64,000 bases of DNA from NCBI GenBank assembly GCA_964498065.1, contig CAZCFZ010000006.1, forward strand, positions 30,992 to 94,991, written 5' to 3'. Source of the DNA: FEN-1297 sp964498065. GTDB taxonomy: Bacteria; Bacteroidota; Ignavibacteria; Ignavibacteriales; Ignavibacteriaceae. A model generated the notes under the pieces. That model was not told the origin of the DNA and ran no database searches. It was given only the letters and a program-made list of their open reading frames with translations. The translations under genes were made by a program, and so were the position numbers. Shown piece by piece: positions 1 through 8,993 of this stretch (position 1 is the first letter of the stretch; each line of letters opens with the position of its first letter).

Positions 1-66
1 AATTTTTTTTGAATAATTTTAGGAGCCATTTTTTGAAAAGATAGAAGAGGGATAATTAAAAAAATA

Positions 67-777
67 TCATGATTCCAATTCGGATTCCAGTTCGCTTATT
101 TTCTGCAGATAATATTCTTTTTTCTCCGAATCCTTTAAAATTAATTTTTTATAAACTTCTATTGCCTCTTTATATTCACCCTGTGTAATGTAAATTTTTG
201 CCAAAGTTTCCGATACAATCATGCTTCTATTTGATATATTTGCCAGCAATTCATTTGCAGTTGCTGCCGGCTTATTTACCTCGGGAATTTTAGCTGTTGA
301 AATTTCTTTTGCAATTTGGTCCAGCCTGTCGTCAACCGAGACCGGTTTACTTTCACTTACTTTTTTTTCGGTAATAAATAAATCAGGTTCCTGCGTCTTT
401 TCCGAAACATTAGTATCTACCATAAAAATATTTCTGGTGTTATTTTCGAATAGGGAACGCTGTTTTTTTATATTCTCAAGTTCTTTAAGATAGTAATCGT
501 AAGTTTTTTTAGAGTGAATTAAATCGCTTCCCTTTCTAATATTTTTCAAAGCCATCGGATAATTGCCGGCCAAAGTATATGCTTTACTTAAAATTAGATA
601 TGCAGTAGAATACTGAGGATATTGTTCTATACCTTCATTAAGAATCTCGATTGCCTTATCGATATTATTCTGCTCGATCTCCATGTTTGCAGTTCTAACA
701 AATAAGGGAGAGCTTTTATCGTATTCGTAAATTAAGCTTACTTTATTATTAAATATTTCAGTTGACGATTTTGCCAA
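67..777 (-). CDS. TPR-repeat protein
   Basis: Protein of 236 residues with tetratricopeptide-like helices near the N terminus (about residues 22-90) and one more pair at the C terminus (about 190-225). The middle is charged and probably unstructured. No signal peptide or membrane segment is visible, so it is probably cytoplasmic. The start is TTG, supported by a GAGG Shine-Dalgarno a few bases upstream; the gap to the upstream GT2 gene is only 8 bases, so the two are likely co-transcribed. From memory, Bacteroidota often place a TPR gene after miaB / sigma-54 regulator / lptE, which fits this position. The partner is unknown; TPR proteins usually scaffold protein-protein contacts. Confidence 0.8.
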   Translation of the reverse strand: MAKSSTEIFNNKVSLIYEYDKSSPLFVRTANMEIEQNNIDKAIEILNEGIEQYPQYSTAYLILSKAYTLAGNYPMALKNIRKGSDLIHSKKTYDYYLKELENIKKQRSLFENNTRNIFMVDTNVSEKTQEPDLFITEKKVSESKPVSVDDRLDQIAKEISTAKIPEVNKPAATANELLANISNRSMIVSETLAKIYITQGEYKEAIEVYKKLILKDSEKKEYYLQKISELESELES

Positions 778-785
778 AACAGCCT

Positions 786-2237
786 CTATATTTTTGAGAA
801 CGCATGCTTAATTGATGTAAAAGAGACAAAAGAGAATCCAAGGAAGAATAGGAATTGAAACGGAAGGGCCGCTATCTCAAGAAAATAAATTGAGGCTGCC
901 ACACCGATTAAACAATATACTGCCATTATTAATTCTACAATTACAGAAAGGCCTAATTTTTTATTTGTATATCTTTTGCCTAACCATGAATCTTTGTTTC
1001 CTTCAACTTTAAATTTAGGAGTGCGGACAAATTCACTTTTTCTATTTAATAATCCTTCAAAAACCGCTCTTGAATTATTTACAGCAAAACCCATACTGCC
1101 TGCCATAAATAGAGGAAATAATACTATTTTTTTTCTCCAGTCATCCCGAATATCTTTCTGGGAATATAAATAAAACATGAAAGAGCTGACAAAGGCAAGG
1201 ACAAATAAAGACATAACCGCAAAGTAAAGTTGATGCGGGCCGCTGTTTTTTATAAAAATAAGCGGGACGTTTAAAATTGCCGCAAGCAGAATAAAAGGAA
1301 ATACCAAATTATTTGTTAAATGAAATGTAGCCTGAAGTTTTACTCTTAACGGAACTTTTGATCTCCATACCAACGGCAAAATTTTCTTTGCTGTTTCAAT
1401 TGCCCCTTTAGTCCATCTAAATTGCTGGTTCTTTAAAGCATTTATTTCCGACGGGAGTTCGGCGGGAGAAGTAAAATCTTTTAAGAAAACAAATCTCCAC
1501 CCGTTCAGCTGAGCACGATAACTTAGATCCAAATCTTCAGTTAAAGTATCGGCTTCCCAGTTGCCGGCATCTTCTATACATGCTCTTTTCCAAATACCGC
1601 CGGTCCCGTTAAAGTTGATGAAGAATCCTGCTTTGTTTCTTACGGTTTGTTCTATTACAAAATGTCCGTCTAATGCTAATGCCTGCGCTCTTGTTAAAAT
1701 CGAATAATCACCGTTTATATGTTCCCAGCGAGTTTGAACCATCCCGACTTTTTCATCACTGAAGAATGAAAGAGTTTTCTTCAAAAATTCTTTCTGAGGA
1801 ATAAAGTCGGCGTCAAAAATTGCAATATATTCTCCTTTGGCAATCTTCATTCCTTCTTTTAATGCACCGGCTTTAAATCCTTCCCGGTTTGATCTTCTTA
1901 TATGTTCAATGTCAAATCCTTCCTTTTTCTTCCGGGCAACTATTTTTGCAGCAATTTCAACGGTTTCATCCGTGGAATCGTCCAGCACTTGAATTTCCAT
2001 TAAATTTTTGGGATAATCAATTTCACAGATAGAATTAATAAGCCTTTCCACTACATACAATTCATTGTAAAGGGGAAGCTGAATTGTTACTTTTGAGGTG
2101 GGAACAAAATTTTCTTTATGCGTGTGTTTAACGTTTCTGTACTTATTGTAATAAAAGATCATTACGAAACCATGCAAGCCGAAAACAAAAAGTACGAATA
2201 ACGAAACGAAATAAGAAATTAAAACTACGTTATCCAT
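786..2237 (-). CDS. Processive-type family 2 glycosyltransferase (membrane)
   Basis: A 483-residue membrane GT2 of the cellulose/mannan synthase-like type. One membrane helix (about 5-30) precedes the catalytic domain. Visible motifs are IQLPLYNE (about 52-59), the DAD metal motif (142-144), the TED catalytic acid segment (about 233-235) and QQFRW (271-275), the set typical of processive GT2 enzymes. Four or so membrane helices follow (about 305-480). It should transfer sugar from a nucleotide-sugar at the inner face of the cytoplasmic membrane. The product cannot be read from the sequence; beta-mannan or glucan synthase-like enzymes are the closest idea. It is far from the main polysaccharide locus and lies directly downstream of lptE. 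Confidence 0.88.
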   Translation of the reverse strand: MDNVVLISYFVSLFVLFVFGLHGFVMIFYYNKYRNVKHTHKENFVPTSKVTIQLPLYNELYVVERLINSICEIDYPKNLMEIQVLDDSTDETVEIAAKIVARKKKEGFDIEHIRRSNREGFKAGALKEGMKIAKGEYIAIFDADFIPQKEFLKKTLSFFSDEKVGMVQTRWEHINGDYSILTRAQALALDGHFVIEQTVRNKAGFFINFNGTGGIWKRACIEDAGNWEADTLTEDLDLSYRAQLNGWRFVFLKDFTSPAELPSEINALKNQQFRWTKGAIETAKKILPLVWRSKVPLRVKLQATFHLTNNLVFPFILLAAILNVPLIFIKNSGPHQLYFAVMSLFVLAFVSSFMFYLYSQKDIRDDWRKKIVLFPLFMAGSMGFAVNNSRAVFEGLLNRKSEFVRTPKFKVEGNKDSWLGKRYTNKKLGLSVIVELIMAVYCLIGVAASIYFLEIAALPFQFLFFLGFSFVSFTSIKHAFSKI

Positions 2238-2268
2238 TTTAAAACCTATTATAAAAATTTATATATTT

Positions 2269-2874
2269 TTACCAGCCGGAAACCGTATCAAGAAGAATAT
2301 CATCAGTTATTCTATCAATTGCAGTTTCTATAGCATTATTTCTGTCGTTAATTGAACCGCCCGAAGGATAATCACCATAATTAGAAAAACTTTTATCATA
2401 AATAGTTTTCCTTTTTACAAGGTCTTTATAAACAACCCTGACGGTAATGGTAATTCTTCGAGAAGTTACATTTTCTCCGGCGGCAATTACAGACGGAACA
2501 TCACTCAAAGAAGTTATTGTACATTCGAGAATTGCATCTGCATTAGATTTATTTGTAACCTGTAATGTATTATCATTAATAAACTTCTGCGTCAGCTTAT
2601 TTGTGAACATCTCGCTTAATCCCGGTACACTCGAGTTGCTTCGATCTTCTGCATTAGGAATAGCAATAGTTTTAAGATGCTTTGGAACCGAAGCTCCGGT
2701 AAAAGAATATGCACAACAACCGGTAAAATTAATTACCAGATATATGATAAACAAGTGAAGAATAATATTGCTTACAGATTTGTTACTTAAAATACTTTTA
2801 ATATCTTTTTTCGAGACACTAAGCAGCATAACCTTACTAAAAAATTGCTTAAAATTGTCTTTTTTACAAGCCAT
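2269..2874 (-). CDS. lptE: LptE-like outer-membrane LPS-assembly lipoprotein
   Basis: A 201-residue predicted lipoprotein. A hydrophobic segment (about 36-51) ends in a lipobox-like FTGC, followed by the YSFTGASVP segment and HLKTIAIP seen in Bacteroidota LptE-family proteins. In that family LptE plugs the LptD barrel and helps deliver LPS to the outer leaflet. The ATG overlaps the stop of the sigma-54 regulator gene upstream (ATGGCTTGTAA), implying translational coupling. The N-terminal extension before the hydrophobic segment is long (about 35 residues), so an internal start at residue 16 is also possible. The family call rests on the short motifs and context. Confidence 0.8.
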   Translation of the reverse strand: MACKKDNFKQFFSKVMLLSVSKKDIKSILSNKSVSNIILHLFIIYLVINFTGCCAYSFTGASVPKHLKTIAIPNAEDRSNSSVPGLSEMFTNKLTQKFINDNTLQVTNKSNADAILECTITSLSDVPSVIAAGENVTSRRITITVRVVYKDLVKRKTIYDKSFSNYGDYPSGGSINDRNNAIETAIDRITDDILLDTVSGW

Positions 2875-3964
2875 ATTCTTTTATTTTTCTGTATAAAGTT
2901 CTCTCACTAATTTTCAGCATTTTTGCAGCATTTCTTTTATTGCCTCTACTGTGATCCAGGGCATTAATAATAGCTTCTTTTTCAACCTGGTCAAGCGAAG
3001 CTACTTCATTTATATTCTCGTTATTATTTGCAGCAACATCCATCTGCTGATGATAAATTAAATCTTTAATCTCCATAATATCTTTTTTAATTTCAAACAA
3101 TGCTCTGTAAAGCAATTCACGGTCAACTTCTTCAGGAGATTTTTTCAGATAAATAGGAAGATTTCTGTTTTCGTTATTTATCTGATTTAATTTAATTAAT
3201 GGAAAGAAATCCTGAGCATTTAACACTCCATCACGGTTTAACGCCGTAGCAGATTCAACAGCATTTTTTAATTCCCTAATATTCCCCGGCCAATCGTAAT
3301 TCCTTAGAAGATCCAAAGCATCATTTGTTATTAAAGGAGGTTCAATATTATTTTCAGCACTATAATTATTTATAAGAAATCGAGTCAATTCTTCTATATC
3401 GCCTTTTCTCTTCCTTAGCGGGGGTAAACTTAACGTAACGGCTTTTAAACGAAAATAAAGATCTTCCCTAAATCTTTTGGCCTCAACCTCGTACTGAAGA
3501 TCTTTATTCGTTGCAGCAATAATTCTTACATCAACTTTTGTAACTGTTTCCGCACCAATCTTCATAAATTCTTTTGTTTCAATCGCACGCAACAAACGCA
3601 CCTGGGTAGTTAACGGCATTTCGGCAATTTCATCTAAAAACAAGGTACCGCCGTCGGCAATTTCAAAATAACCCTTACGACTCTCGACCGCACCGGTAAA
3701 CGAACCTTTTTTATGTCCGAATAATTCGCTTTCAAGAAGTCCTTCCGGAATTGCACCGCAGTTAACACTGACTAAGGGCTTATCTGCCCGGTTGCTGAAT
3801 CCGTGAATTGCTTTAGCAAACACTTCCTTTCCAACTCCGCTTTCACCGTAAATCAATATAGAAATATCGGAACCGGCAACCTGCATAGTAATATCGACAA
3901 GATCATTAATTTCTTTTGATTTTCCGATTATTCCGTATTTTTTCTTAAATTCTTCTACAGTCAT
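2864..3964 (-). CDS. Sigma-54-dependent transcriptional activator without a receiver domain
   Basis: A 366-residue bacterial enhancer-binding protein. The AAA+ domain starts almost at the N terminus: Walker A GESGVGKE (40-47), the sigma-54 contact loop as GSFTGA (87-92, Ser in place of the usual Ala), and Walker B around 107-112. A low-complexity linker of about 80 residues leads to a Fis-type helix-turn-helix at the C terminus (about 340-366). No receiver, GAF or PAS domain is present, so activity must be set by abundance, by a partner protein or by the linker. The order miaB - sigma-54 regulator - lptE is, from memory, widespread in Bacteroidota and suggests envelope-related control. Targets are not visible. 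Confidence 0.92.
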   Translation of the reverse strand: MTVEEFKKKYGIIGKSKEINDLVDITMQVAGSDISILIYGESGVGKEVFAKAIHGFSNRADKPLVSVNCGAIPEGLLESELFGHKKGSFTGAVESRKGYFEIADGGTLFLDEIAEMPLTTQVRLLRAIETKEFMKIGAETVTKVDVRIIAATNKDLQYEVEAKRFREDLYFRLKAVTLSLPPLRKRKGDIEELTRFLINNYSAENNIEPPLITNDALDLLRNYDWPGNIRELKNAVESATALNRDGVLNAQDFFPLIKLNQINNENRNLPIYLKKSPEEVDRELLYRALFEIKKDIMEIKDLIYHQQMDVAANNNENINEVASLDQVEKEAIINALDHSRGNKRNAAKMLKISERTLYRKIKEYGL

Positions 3965-4087
3965 TTTTTTAAAATTTTAAGTTTTCTTTAATTGGATTTT
4001 TGTCACCCGGAAACAGTTTATTCAGAATAAGCTAAGTTCATATATTAAATATATTATTTTTTATCACTTTATTAAAGAAATGAATTT

Positions 4088-4858
4088 TTATAGATCGATT
4101 GTTAATCCGTCATATGCAGAAATTATTTTCCGCTTTTCTTCATCACTCATTGATAAATAAAATTTTTCAAGCATTGGCTCATCTTCATCGCTAATATGCG
4201 TTAGATACAATTTCTCCGCTGATTGAACTTTGTATGCTTGAATCAAATCACTAAAGTCAATATGGGAAATTTCGGAAATCATAATATCTATTTTATGGTC
4301 TTTGAATAAATATAGATCTTCCTTTGTTCCGATATCGCCTGTATAAAAAACTTTTAAATCCTGTATATTAAATAAAAGACTTATGCATGAAAAACTCAGC
4401 TTATTCAAATAGTCATATTTTTTATATATATCAAGATGTGAATTTTGCTTGGCCATAAAAGTAAAATTATCTTCTACCTTTTCCGTTTCCTCAATATCAA
4501 AAACTTTGTAGTTAATTTCAAAATCCATTCTTTCACCGAACAAATAGGAGTTATAAATATATCTTTTAACAACTTCTGCCAAGCTTTGATGCATATAAAT
4601 ATCAAGTTCGTTGGTTCTGTTAATCAGCTTCATTTGAACAATAAGAGCGCCTAATCCGGAAAAATGATCCGGGTGCAGATGAGTAATTAAAATACCGTTG
4701 ATCAAATGAAGGTTAATATTATGCCATAGCAGCGCTTTTGAAATGCCGTCACCCGTATCAACAAGCAAGTTATATTTATCCGAAGAAAAAAAAATTGAAG
4801 AATGAAACCTTTGAAGCGAAGTTTTCCCCGATCCCGTGCCGATAAATCTAATTTTCAA
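4088..4858 (-). CDS. Metallo-beta-lactamase-fold hydrolase, RNase Z-like
   Basis: A 256-residue protein with the metal-binding THLHPDH motif (H60, H62, D64, H65), an N-terminal FIGTGSG strand typical of the RNase Z/ElaC branch, a later GDIG aspartate segment and a C-terminal THIS-type histidine. It is shorter than full tRNase Z (about 300 residues or more) and I do not see a clear exosite arm, so tRNA 3' processing is possible but not shown; it may act on another phosphodiester. It starts 9 bases after the SPOR-domain gene and so probably shares its transcript. Confidence 0.78.
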   Translation of the reverse strand: MKIRFIGTGSGKTSLQRFHSSIFFSSDKYNLLVDTGDGISKALLWHNINLHLINGILITHLHPDHFSGLGALIVQMKLINRTNELDIYMHQSLAEVVKRYIYNSYLFGERMDFEINYKVFDIEETEKVEDNFTFMAKQNSHLDIYKKYDYLNKLSFSCISLLFNIQDLKVFYTGDIGTKEDLYLFKDHKIDIMISEISHIDFSDLIQAYKVQSAEKLYLTHISDEDEPMLEKFYLSMSDEEKRKIISAYDGLTIDL

Positions 4859-4867
4859 AATATTTTT

Positions 4868-5608
4868 TTAATTTAATTTTACAACTCTTCCATTCAAATT
4901 GTATTTGGCATTTATTTGCTTTAACGACTCTGCGGCGTCATCTTCATTTGAAAATTTACCGACGTATACTACATGAAATATAGTTCCGGCAACCGATTTT
5001 TCTTCTATCCTGGAATATAAACCGTCTTTTTTAAAACTTTCCGTCAAGGCTTGTGCATTCTTCAAAACAGTAAAAGCCCCGGCTTGAATTGTAAACGGAT
5101 AATTTTCATTTGGTTGAGAAGCATGTTCTTTTTTTACCTCTTTGGAAGTATCTGCAGGCAAAGCTCTTCTGGCAATAACCGTGCTGTCTTGTTTGGGAAT
5201 ATTTTTCTTTGCTATACCGATGTAGGGAGAATTCGGATATTCATGCTCCAGTCTATTTAAAAAGTTTTTTGCCGCATCGTACATTCCTAGAGCGTAATAA
5301 TAAGAATATATCCTGTATAAAGAGGCATCGGCATATTTGCTGTTAGGATAGTTTTTAACCAGATTATTATATATCGCAACTGCTTGCTGTCCGTTTTCCG
5401 TAAGTACACCTTCCAGGAATAAAAGATTTGAGCTGTTAGGGTAACTCTTCTTAAGTTCAGGTAAGTCTTTTTCTACCTGAGATTTATTGCCGTTCTCAAT
5501 TTGTTTAAGATACGGAATAATGTTTAGTTCCTGTGCAAACAAATGCTTTGGTAAAAATAAAACAGCAAAAGAAATAAGCAGGAAAGAAAATATAAAATAT
5601 TTTTTCAT
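4868..5608 (-). CDS. SPOR-domain protein with TPR-like repeats
   Basis: A 246-residue exported protein. Residues 1-26 form a signal peptide ending at FAQ. Residues 30-135 carry helical repeats of the tol-pal/YbgF kind (YPNSKYADASLYRI, YPNSPYIGIAKKN). After a polar linker, residues 170-246 match the SPOR fold, with FTIQAGAF opening it. SPOR domains bind denuded glycan strands of septal peptidoglycan, so the protein probably acts in the periplasm in division or wall remodelling. The gap to the MBL-fold gene downstream is 9 bases. Confidence 0.85.
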   Translation of the reverse strand: MKKYFIFSFLLISFAVLFLPKHLFAQELNIIPYLKQIENGNKSQVEKDLPELKKSYPNSSNLLFLEGVLTENGQQAVAIYNNLVKNYPNSKYADASLYRIYSYYYALGMYDAAKNFLNRLEHEYPNSPYIGIAKKNIPKQDSTVIARRALPADTSKEVKKEHASQPNENYPFTIQAGAFTVLKNAQALTESFKKDGLYSRIEEKSVAGTIFHVVYVGKFSNEDDAAESLKQINAKYNLNGRVVKLN

Positions 5609-5684
5609 TGTCGTAGATTTACAATATCTAAAAATAGCCGTATTTAAATATTCTAAGAACGCAAAAAAACAACATTAAATTTTT

Positions 5685-7034
5685 TTATGCAGTTAATGGC
5701 AATTGTTCGCTTTCGGATTCAACCAGTTCAATAAAATCCCCAAATAAAGTAGCCGAAGTTGCACGGTTAATTTTCACTTTAGCATAATCGCCTTCTTTAA
5801 TTTTGCCGTTGAAAGGGATTATAACTACTTTATTTGTATCTGTCCTTCCCGACAAAAATTGATCCGATTTTCTGCTTAAACCTTCCACAAGAATTACTGC
5901 TTCATGATTTATTAATTCTTGATTCTTTTCATACGAAATCCGCCGCTGTAATTCGATTATTTCCTGAAGTCTTTTTGTTTTAATCTCATCACTAACATCA
6001 TCTTTCATTTTAAAAGATTTAGTTCCTTCACGAGGAGAGTATTTAAACATATATGCGCCGTCATATTTTACTTTTCTCATTACATCCAACGTCATTACAT
6101 GATCTACATAGGTTTCAGTAGGAAAGCCGGAAATTATATCAGTTGAAAAACTAACACCGGGAATAATTTCTTTTGCCTTTTCAATCAAATTGAAATAATG
6201 CTCTATTGTATAAGTACGGTTCATTAATTCCAATATCCTGTTGGAGCCAGACTGCACCGGCAGGTGGATATAATTACAAATGTTAGGGTTTTCTGCTATT
6301 GTATACAACAATTTATCCGATAAATCCTGGGGATGAGATGTAGTGAACCTAATTCTAATATTTCTATCTACTAAAGCAGATGCAGATAATAAATCAGCGA
6401 AATCATATACACCGTCATTATAAGAGTTAACATTCTGTCCAAGAAGGGTAACCTCACGAAAGCCTCGCCCGGATAGTTGTTTTATTTCTTTTACTACAGA
6501 TGATAAAGTTCTGCTGCGTTCCCTTCCCCGTGTAAACGGAACAACACAAAAAGTACAAAATTTATCACAACCTCTCATTACGGAAATCCAGGCCTGCAAA
6601 CCATCTTCGCGATAAGGTGTAATATCATCATAAGTTTCAGTCCTGGATAATCTTACTCCAATTCCTTTATCGCCTGTAAATGCCATATTAATATATTCAG
6701 GTAATCTTCTATATTCATCCGGTCCTACAACAAGATCAACAATTTTCTTATCTTCAATTAAATCTTTACGAAGTCTTTCCGCCATACACCCCAAAATTCC
6801 GACAACAAGATCCGGCTTAGAACTCTTAAGATTTTTAAAATTGCCAAGCCTACCGTAAATCCTTTGTTCGGCGTTCTCTCTAATGCTGCAAGTATTTAAC
6901 AAAATAACATCAGCCTTATCGGCTTCTTTTGTTAAATTATATCCGTAATTTTTTAAGATACCCGAAACGAGTTCGGTATCTGCCATATTCATCTGACAGC
7001 CGTATGTTTCAATGTAAATATTATTCGATTCCAT
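5685..7034 (-). CDS. miaB: tRNA-2-methylthio-N6-dimethylallyladenosine synthase MiaB
   Basis: A 449-residue radical-SAM methylthiotransferase that converts i6A37 to ms2i6A37 in tRNAs reading UNN codons. The N-terminal UPF0004 domain has the three cluster cysteines in YGCQMN (C13), NTCSIREN and LGCMAERL. The radical-SAM motif is CDKFCTFC, followed by VPFTRGRERSR. A TRAM domain closes the protein (about 375-440). Length and motif spacing are normal for MiaB; the paralogues MtaB and RimO differ in the UPF0004 segment. The DUF3467 gene lies just upstream. Confidence 0.96.
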   Translation of the reverse strand: MESNNIYIETYGCQMNMADTELVSGILKNYGYNLTKEADKADVILLNTCSIRENAEQRIYGRLGNFKNLKSSKPDLVVGILGCMAERLRKDLIEDKKIVDLVVGPDEYRRLPEYINMAFTGDKGIGVRLSRTETYDDITPYREDGLQAWISVMRGCDKFCTFCVVPFTRGRERSRTLSSVVKEIKQLSGRGFREVTLLGQNVNSYNDGVYDFADLLSASALVDRNIRIRFTTSHPQDLSDKLLYTIAENPNICNYIHLPVQSGSNRILELMNRTYTIEHYFNLIEKAKEIIPGVSFSTDIISGFPTETYVDHVMTLDVMRKVKYDGAYMFKYSPREGTKSFKMKDDVSDEIKTKRLQEIIELQRRISYEKNQELINHEAVILVEGLSRKSDQFLSGRTDTNKVVIIPFNGKIKEGDYAKVKINRATSATLFGDFIELVESESEQLPLTA

Positions 7035-7067
7035 TATCTGTTCGTAATTAGGATATATATATAATAA

Positions 7068-7394
7068 CTAATTAACTTTTTCATCTTTATTAACCGGGAT
7101 AAATCCAAAATGCTGATTTTGAGGAGCATCTATAACTATTTCGCCAAATCTCGATTCGAATTTGTCAATATTATCTTTTAAAGCTTTCATCAGCATTTTT
7201 GCATGTTGAGGAGTAGTTATTATTCTTGCATGCACTTTTGCCTTTGGTACTCCCGGAACTATCCGAGTAAAGTCGATTATAAATTCTGCCGGCGAATGGG
7301 TAATAATAGCTAAATTAGAATAAATTCCTTCAGCTTCTTTTTCGCCTAATTCAATATTTATTTGCTGTCCCTGAGGTTGATTTTCTTGATTCAT
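7068..7394 (-). CDS. DUF3467 family protein
   Basis: A small 108-residue cytoplasmic protein matching the DUF3467 family, recognisable by YSNLAIITHSPAEFIIDF and VHARIITTPQHAKML. Function in the family is not established. No membrane segment or known catalytic motif is present. It lies 33 bases upstream of miaB on the same strand; a separate promoter probably sits in the 175-base gap before it. Confidence 0.85.
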   Translation of the reverse strand: MNQENQPQGQQINIELGEKEAEGIYSNLAIITHSPAEFIIDFTRIVPGVPKAKVHARIITTPQHAKMLMKALKDNIDKFESRFGEIVIDAPQNQHFGFIPVNKDEKVN

Positions 7395-7489
7395 TTTATT
7401 CCAATCGTTTTTAATATAAAAACTGGATTTTTAATTTAAATAAATTTACAAATTATTATTTAAAAATAATGTGGTATAAAAAATACAGA

Positions 7490-7540
7490 GCCGAAATCAT
7501 CAAACAGACTTAATCTGTTAAGTTGTTTGATAATTTCGGC
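7490..7540 (-). terminator. Long hairpin terminator after the TPR gene
   Basis: An inverted repeat with 17-base outer arms (GCCGAAATCATCAAACA at 7490-7506 against 7524-7540, one mismatch) continues inward as ACTTAA/TTAAGT around a TCTG loop. On the minus strand the stem is followed within a few bases by TTTTTT (7478-7483 region). This is the expected shape and place for a Rho-independent terminator of the TPR gene at 7571-8749. The stem is longer than usual. Confidence 0.75.
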
Positions 7541-7570
7541 ATAATAGTTAATTAAAATTTTAAGCTGTAA

Positions 7571-8749
7571 TTACTTTCGCAACTGATCGGCTTTACTGTA
7601 TGCTTCTTTAGCTTTTTCCTGATGACCGAGAATTGTATAAACTCTTCCTAAAAGCTCCCACATGTTAGCATTGTCGCCTTTCATCTTAACTACTTTTTCC
7701 AGATACGGCAATGCTTTTCTATATTTTTCCATATAAACTTCGCTATGAGCCGATGTTGTATCGCCGCTGTCTATAGCTTCTTTATTTAATTCGGCACCCC
7801 ATCTAACATAGGTAACTGCCATATTGTATATAGCGTTCTGATAATCAGGATCAATATCTATTGCTTTAAGAAATTGTTCCTCAGCATCTTTATAATCCTT
7901 GTTTCCGAGTAAAAGCACACCATAGTTATACCTGTAATATTTATTATTAGGCTCCTGTTGTACACCGGCTTTAAAGGCATCCATCGCAACGGTTATTTCA
8001 TGAGCACCTATATAGGAATTAGACAATAAAAGTAAAATTTCCGAGTTGCTCGGGTATAGTTTGCGCGCCTTCTGTAAAAGAGCTATATTTTTATTATAAT
8101 ATTCCATAGCCTGCGTACTGTCTTCTACATTTTTTGTACTCTTGTATTTAGCGTCTAACTTAGTAGCCTTATCATAATAAATTTCGCCTAAATATTTATA
8201 ACCATCTTCCGAATTACCTTTATCAATAATCTTCTGAAGAGGTTCTATAGCATCATCATATTTTTGCTCACTCATATAAACAAAAGCTAAGTTTTTATTT
8301 GTTTCTATTGAATCAGGTTCAATATAGACCGCCTGTTTAAATGCATTGATTGATTTATCGTAATAAACTCTTGTGCTGTCTTTATCCTTTGTATTTGAAC
8401 CTTTCTGGAAATATCCTACTCCTTGGTTAAAAAGTTGTGCCCAATAATATCTTTTTGCATCGTTAATATTCTTTGCAAACTGGTTACTTATACCCAAAGA
8501 CTTATCATATGCATCAACCATATCTTTGTAATTGCCAAGCTCACCATCAACATAACCTAAAAGATAATATCCTTCATCGCTTTTAGGATTTTTTTGAACT
8601 TCCTTTTGTAAAGCTTCTAAAGCTTTAGTATAGTTTTTCTGTTGAATATATAATTTTGCGCTGGTAATTTCGGTTGAAGCGCATTCAAAGCCGGTTATAG
8701 TAAAACCGACCAATAAAACTGCAGCTAATAAAAGTTTTGAACGATACAT
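7571..8749 (-). CDS. Exported TPR protein
   Basis: A protein of about 392 residues with a signal-like N terminus (hydrophobic stretch about 6-20; a cysteine near residue 24 lacks a clear lipobox). The rest is tetratricopeptide repeats: units such as YYLLGYVDGELGNYKDMV, TNKNLAFVYMSEQKYDDAI, YRYNYGVLLLGNKDYKDAE and WELLGRVYTILGHQEKAKE are easy to see from about residue 28 to the end. Probably periplasmic or membrane-anchored scaffold. I chose ATG at 8749 rather than GTG at 8752 because GGAGAAG sits 5 bases before it. It has its own promoter candidate and terminator, so it is likely monocistronic. Confidence 0.85.
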   Translation of the reverse strand: MYRSKLLLAAVLLVGFTITGFECASTEITSAKLYIQQKNYTKALEALQKEVQKNPKSDEGYYLLGYVDGELGNYKDMVDAYDKSLGISNQFAKNINDAKRYYWAQLFNQGVGYFQKGSNTKDKDSTRVYYDKSINAFKQAVYIEPDSIETNKNLAFVYMSEQKYDDAIEPLQKIIDKGNSEDGYKYLGEIYYDKATKLDAKYKSTKNVEDSTQAMEYYNKNIALLQKARKLYPSNSEILLLLSNSYIGAHEITVAMDAFKAGVQQEPNNKYYRYNYGVLLLGNKDYKDAEEQFLKAIDIDPDYQNAIYNMAVTYVRWGAELNKEAIDSGDTTSAHSEVYMEKYRKALPYLEKVVKMKGDNANMWELLGRVYTILGHQEKAKEAYSKADQLRK

Positions 8750-8782
8750 CACTTCTCCATTTATAATCTTATTTTAAGAATT

Positions 8783-8813
8783 CAAAATTAAGACATTACC
8801 CCTCTATAGTCAA
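8783..8813 (-). promoter_or_regulatory. Candidate Bacteroidota-type promoter for the TPR gene
   Basis: On the minus strand TTG (8811-8813) is followed after exactly 20 bases by TAATTTTG (8783-8790), matching the Bacteroidota sigma factor consensus TTG / TAnnTTTG. It lies about 35 bases upstream of the start codon of the TPR gene. Confidence 0.5.
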
Positions 8814-8993
8814 GAATAATTCCGGCTAAAATGGATTTGTATTTGATAAATATTTACAATTTCATGCCGTTAATTCAACATATTTATCCATTTATCAATC
8901 TTAACTATAATAATCTAAGTACTTTCATATCAAGCGTGTAAATTGATTTTCCTCTTTTAAAAGAATATTTTTCGAATTAAAAGAGAGGTTATT

